Origin: Pseudomonadota bacterium
Lineage (GTDB): Bacteria; Pseudomonadota; Gammaproteobacteria; Burkholderiales; JABEVD01
Reading direction: 5' to 3'
Length of the DNA: 32,658 nt
Assembly (NCBI GenBank): GCA_021848705.1
Contig: JAJZTT010000012.1
Coordinates: 1-32,658, forward strand
A model generated the notes under the pieces. The model ran no database searches, had not been told where the DNA came from, and saw nothing but the letters and a program-made list of their open reading frames with translations. The translations under genes were made by a program, and so were the position numbers. Of this stretch, positions 30,816 to 32,658 are shown in pieces; position 1 is the stretch's first letter; every line of letters begins with the position of its first letter.

Positions 30816-32307
30816 CGCCAGCATCGTCCAGAAACTCTGGAATTACTGCAACGTGCTGAGGGACGACGGCATGTCCTACGGCGACTACGTCGAACAGCTC
30901 ACCTATCTGCTTTTCCTCAAGATGGCGGACGAGCGCACCAGGGCGCCCTACAACCAGAAGAGCCCTGTCCCGGAAGGATATGACTGGCAGAACCTGATCA
31001 AAAAGGACGGGGACGAGCTTTTCGACCATTACCGCCACACGCTCGAAGCGCTCGGGAGGGAAAAGGGGCTGCTCGGGCTGATCTTCGGAAAATCGCAGAA
31101 CAAATTCCAGGACCCCGCGAAGCTCAGGAGGCTCGTCGTCGACCTCATCGACAGGGAACAGTGGGTTTCGATGAGCTCCGACGTGAAGGGGGATGCCTAC
31201 GAAGGGCTGCTGGAAAAGAACGCGCAGGACACCAAGTCCGGCGCAGGTCAATATTTCACGCCTCGCGCCCTGATCCAGGCAATCGTCGACGTGGTGAATC
31301 CCAAGCCGGGCGAGACGGTATCGGATCCCGCCTGCGGAACGGGAGGATTCCTGCTTTCCGCTCACGATCATGTGGTGAAACACAATCCGAATTTGACCCG
31401 CGACCAGCGCAAGAAGCTCAAGGAGGAAAGCTTCAAGGGATGGGAACTGGTTCAGGCGACCGCGAGGCTTTGCGCGATGAACATGCTGTTGCACGGCATC
31501 GGCAGCCAGGAATTCGAACCCATCGTCGTCGGCGATTCCCTCGGAGCGGATCCGGGCGACCGGTTCGATATCGTGCTCACCAACCCGCCTTTCGGCAAGA
31601 AGAGCAGCACCACCATCGTCGGCGAGGAAGGACGGGCGACGAAGGAGCGCGACATCGTCGAGCGTGGCGATTTCTGGACCACCACTTCGAACAAGCAGCT
31701 CAACTTCGTCCAGCACGTCAAGACGCTTTTGAAGCAGAACGGCAAGGCGGCAGTCGTCGTTCCCGACAATGTGCTCTTCGAGGGCGGCGCGGGCGAGACC
31801 ATCCGCAGAAAGCTCCTCCAGGAATGCGATGTCCACACCCTTCTGCGCCTGCCCACCGGCCTATTCTATGCGCAGGGCGTGAAGGCGAACGTCATCTTCT
31901 TCGAAAAGAAGCCGGCAAGCGAAGCTCCCTGGACGAAAAAACTCTGGATTTATGACCTCCGGACCAACATGCACTTCACGTTGAAAACCAATCCATTGAA
32001 GCGCGAGGATCTGGACGAATTCGTAAATTGCTACCATCCGGAAAATCGTCATGATCGGAAGGCCACATGGTCGGAGCAGAATCCGGAAGGAAGGTGGCGT
32101 TCATACGACTACGAGGATCTGGTCGCGCGGGACAAGGCCAGCCTCGACATCTTCTGGCTGAAGGACGAGTCGCTTTCGGACTCAGACAACCTTCCCGCCC
32201 CCGACGTGATCGCCCAGGAAATCGTCGAAGACCTCGAAGCTGCGCTGGAACAATTCAGGGAAATTCTTTCCGATTTGAGCCCGCAGTCAATGCAGGATGA
32301 AACATGA
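30808..32307 (+). CDS. hsdM: Type I restriction-modification DNA methyltransferase subunit M
   Basis: HsdM is the N6-adenine methyltransferase of the type I complex; two copies with one HsdS methylate the target, and HsdR joins for restriction. The 499 residues start MNSASIVQKLWNYCNVLRDDGMSYGDYVEQLTYLLFLKMADERT, the HsdM N-terminal helical domain. GAGQYFTPRALIQAIVDVV precedes the SAM motif DPACGTGGFLLSAHDH, and the catalytic motif is NPPFGKK. The C-terminus is helical (LPAPDVIAQEIVEDLEAALEQFREILSDL). It lies about 3.4 kb downstream of hsdS rather than beside it. Its ATG is inside the nucleotidyltransferase gene (8-bp overlap), and its stop overlaps a small ORF as ATGA. Confidence 0.95.
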   Translation: MNSASIVQKLWNYCNVLRDDGMSYGDYVEQLTYLLFLKMADERTRAPYNQKSPVPEGYDWQNLIKKDGDELFDHYRHTLEALGREKGLLGLIFGKSQNKFQDPAKLRRLVVDLIDREQWVSMSSDVKGDAYEGLLEKNAQDTKSGAGQYFTPRALIQAIVDVVNPKPGETVSDPACGTGGFLLSAHDHVVKHNPNLTRDQRKKLKEESFKGWELVQATARLCAMNMLLHGIGSQEFEPIVVGDSLGADPGDRFDIVLTNPPFGKKSSTTIVGEEGRATKERDIVERGDFWTTTSNKQLNFVQHVKTLLKQNGKAAVVVPDNVLFEGGAGETIRRKLLQECDVHTLLRLPTGLFYAQGVKANVIFFEKKPASEAPWTKKLWIYDLRTNMHFTLKTNPLKREDLDEFVNCYHPENRHDRKATWSEQNPEGRWRSYDYEDLVARDKASLDIFWLKDESLSDSDNLPAPDVIAQEIVEDLEAALEQFREILSDLSPQSMQDET

Positions 32308-32435
32308 GAACTCCCAATACAACAACCACTTTGATCAGATCTCTCGAAACACACCTGGAGAAAAATGCTGCTCGCTGGAACGTGCAGGAACAAGAGCGGG
32401 CGTGGAAGGACACAAACGTTCACAAAAGCGCCTGA
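32304..32435 (+). CDS. Small 43-codon ORF coupled to hsdM
   Basis: ATG at 32304 overlaps the hsdM stop (ATGA), the same coupling seen at hsdR-hsdS and kinase-DUF3037. The product reads MRTPNTTTTLIRSLETHLEK then NAARWNVQEQERAWKDTNVHKSA. It is too short for the ORF track, and I recognise no family. It may be a true small gene, a truncated start of a lost gene at the island edge, or chance. The evidence is the overlap and operon position only. Confidence 0.3.
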   Translation: MRTPNTTTTLIRSLETHLEKNAARWNVQEQERAWKDTNVHKSA

Positions 32436-32533
32436 AAGGGTAAAAAACACCCGAAATTCACCGTTTTCACGCAAAACCACAAATAAGACAAATTTGCAAC
32501 ACATTGTTTATTATTAGTTTTATTATTCTAAAT

Positions 32534-32588
32534 GAGCTACTGTTTCGTAATCAGTAGATCGGAAGTTCGATTCTTCTCATCAGCGCCA
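32534..32588 (+). repeat. Right attachment repeat (copy of tRNA-Thr 3' end)
   Basis: GAGCTACTGTTTCGTAATCAGTAGATCGGAAG... to GCGCCA matches the tRNA-Thr 3' half at 51 of 55 bases. The D-stem 5' strand and acceptor 5' strand are missing, so it is not a tRNA gene. The 98 bp between the small ORF and this repeat are AT-rich with no gene, and the 70 bp after it to the window end show nothing assignable. Confidence 0.88.
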
Positions 32589-32658
32589 TACAGAATAGGA
32601 AAACCGCTTTGGGCCATGTTCGCAGGTCATACTCTCCAACGCCGACAGGAAGGGCCCT

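Noticed and set aside
32534-32588. Second tRNA-Thr gene
   Set aside because: Only the 3' part is present; there is no 5' acceptor strand or D-stem 5' strand, so it is an attachment-site copy.

Overview
The window reads as a GC-rich proteobacterial chromosome, most likely a betaproteobacterium. That placement rests on the trxA-rho-rpmE order, the pilE-fimT-pilV-pilW-pilX minor-pilin operon and overall protein character; it is an inference and the species is not identified. About 22 kb of core chromosome is followed by a roughly 10 kb island inserted at a tRNA-Thr gene.

Core part, 1-22450. The window opens inside glycogen phosphorylase (+). Convergent to it is a minus-strand cluster: ferredoxin fdxA, an AddB-like nuclease gene cut in two by one in-frame TAA, and an AddA/UvrD-type helicase-nuclease that starts in an ATGA overlap with it. 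Divergent from fdxA run trxA, rho and rpmE (+), then a coupled pair: an M48 lipoprotein metalloprotease and a GT39/ArnT-like membrane glycosyltransferase. Next, on the minus strand, is a 938-residue membrane/spermidine-synthase-like/TPR fusion. After it comes the minor-pilin operon, which ends not with pilY1 but with a Gly-rich secreted protein and a clear Rho-independent terminator. Divergent from pilE are thiO (thiamine synthesis) and a Fur/PerR-like regulator.

Island, 22474-32588. A complete tRNA-Thr(CGT) gene with its own promoter is followed, 10,060 bp later, by an imperfect 55-bp copy of its 3' end. That is the usual footprint of tRNA-targeted integration, yet no integrase gene lies between the copies. 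The cargo is wholly co-directional: an excisionase-like HTH protein, hsdR, hsdS, a HipA-like kinase, a DUF3037 protein, the C-terminal remnant of an AlbA_2-type ATP-binding protein, a winged-helix-like protein, a polymerase-beta-fold nucleotidyltransferase, hsdM, and a 43-codon ORF coupled to hsdM. This is a type I (EcoEI-like) restriction-modification locus in which hsdM is separated from hsdS by about 3.4 kb holding two other probable defence or toxin-antitoxin-like pairs.

The best candidate for a little-described system is this composite: HipA-like kinase plus DUF3037, and winged-helix plus nucleotidyltransferase (with a 22-bp perfect palindrome at its promoter), both embedded in the R-S-[...]-M operon. 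Assignments come from motifs read by eye; no database search was possible.
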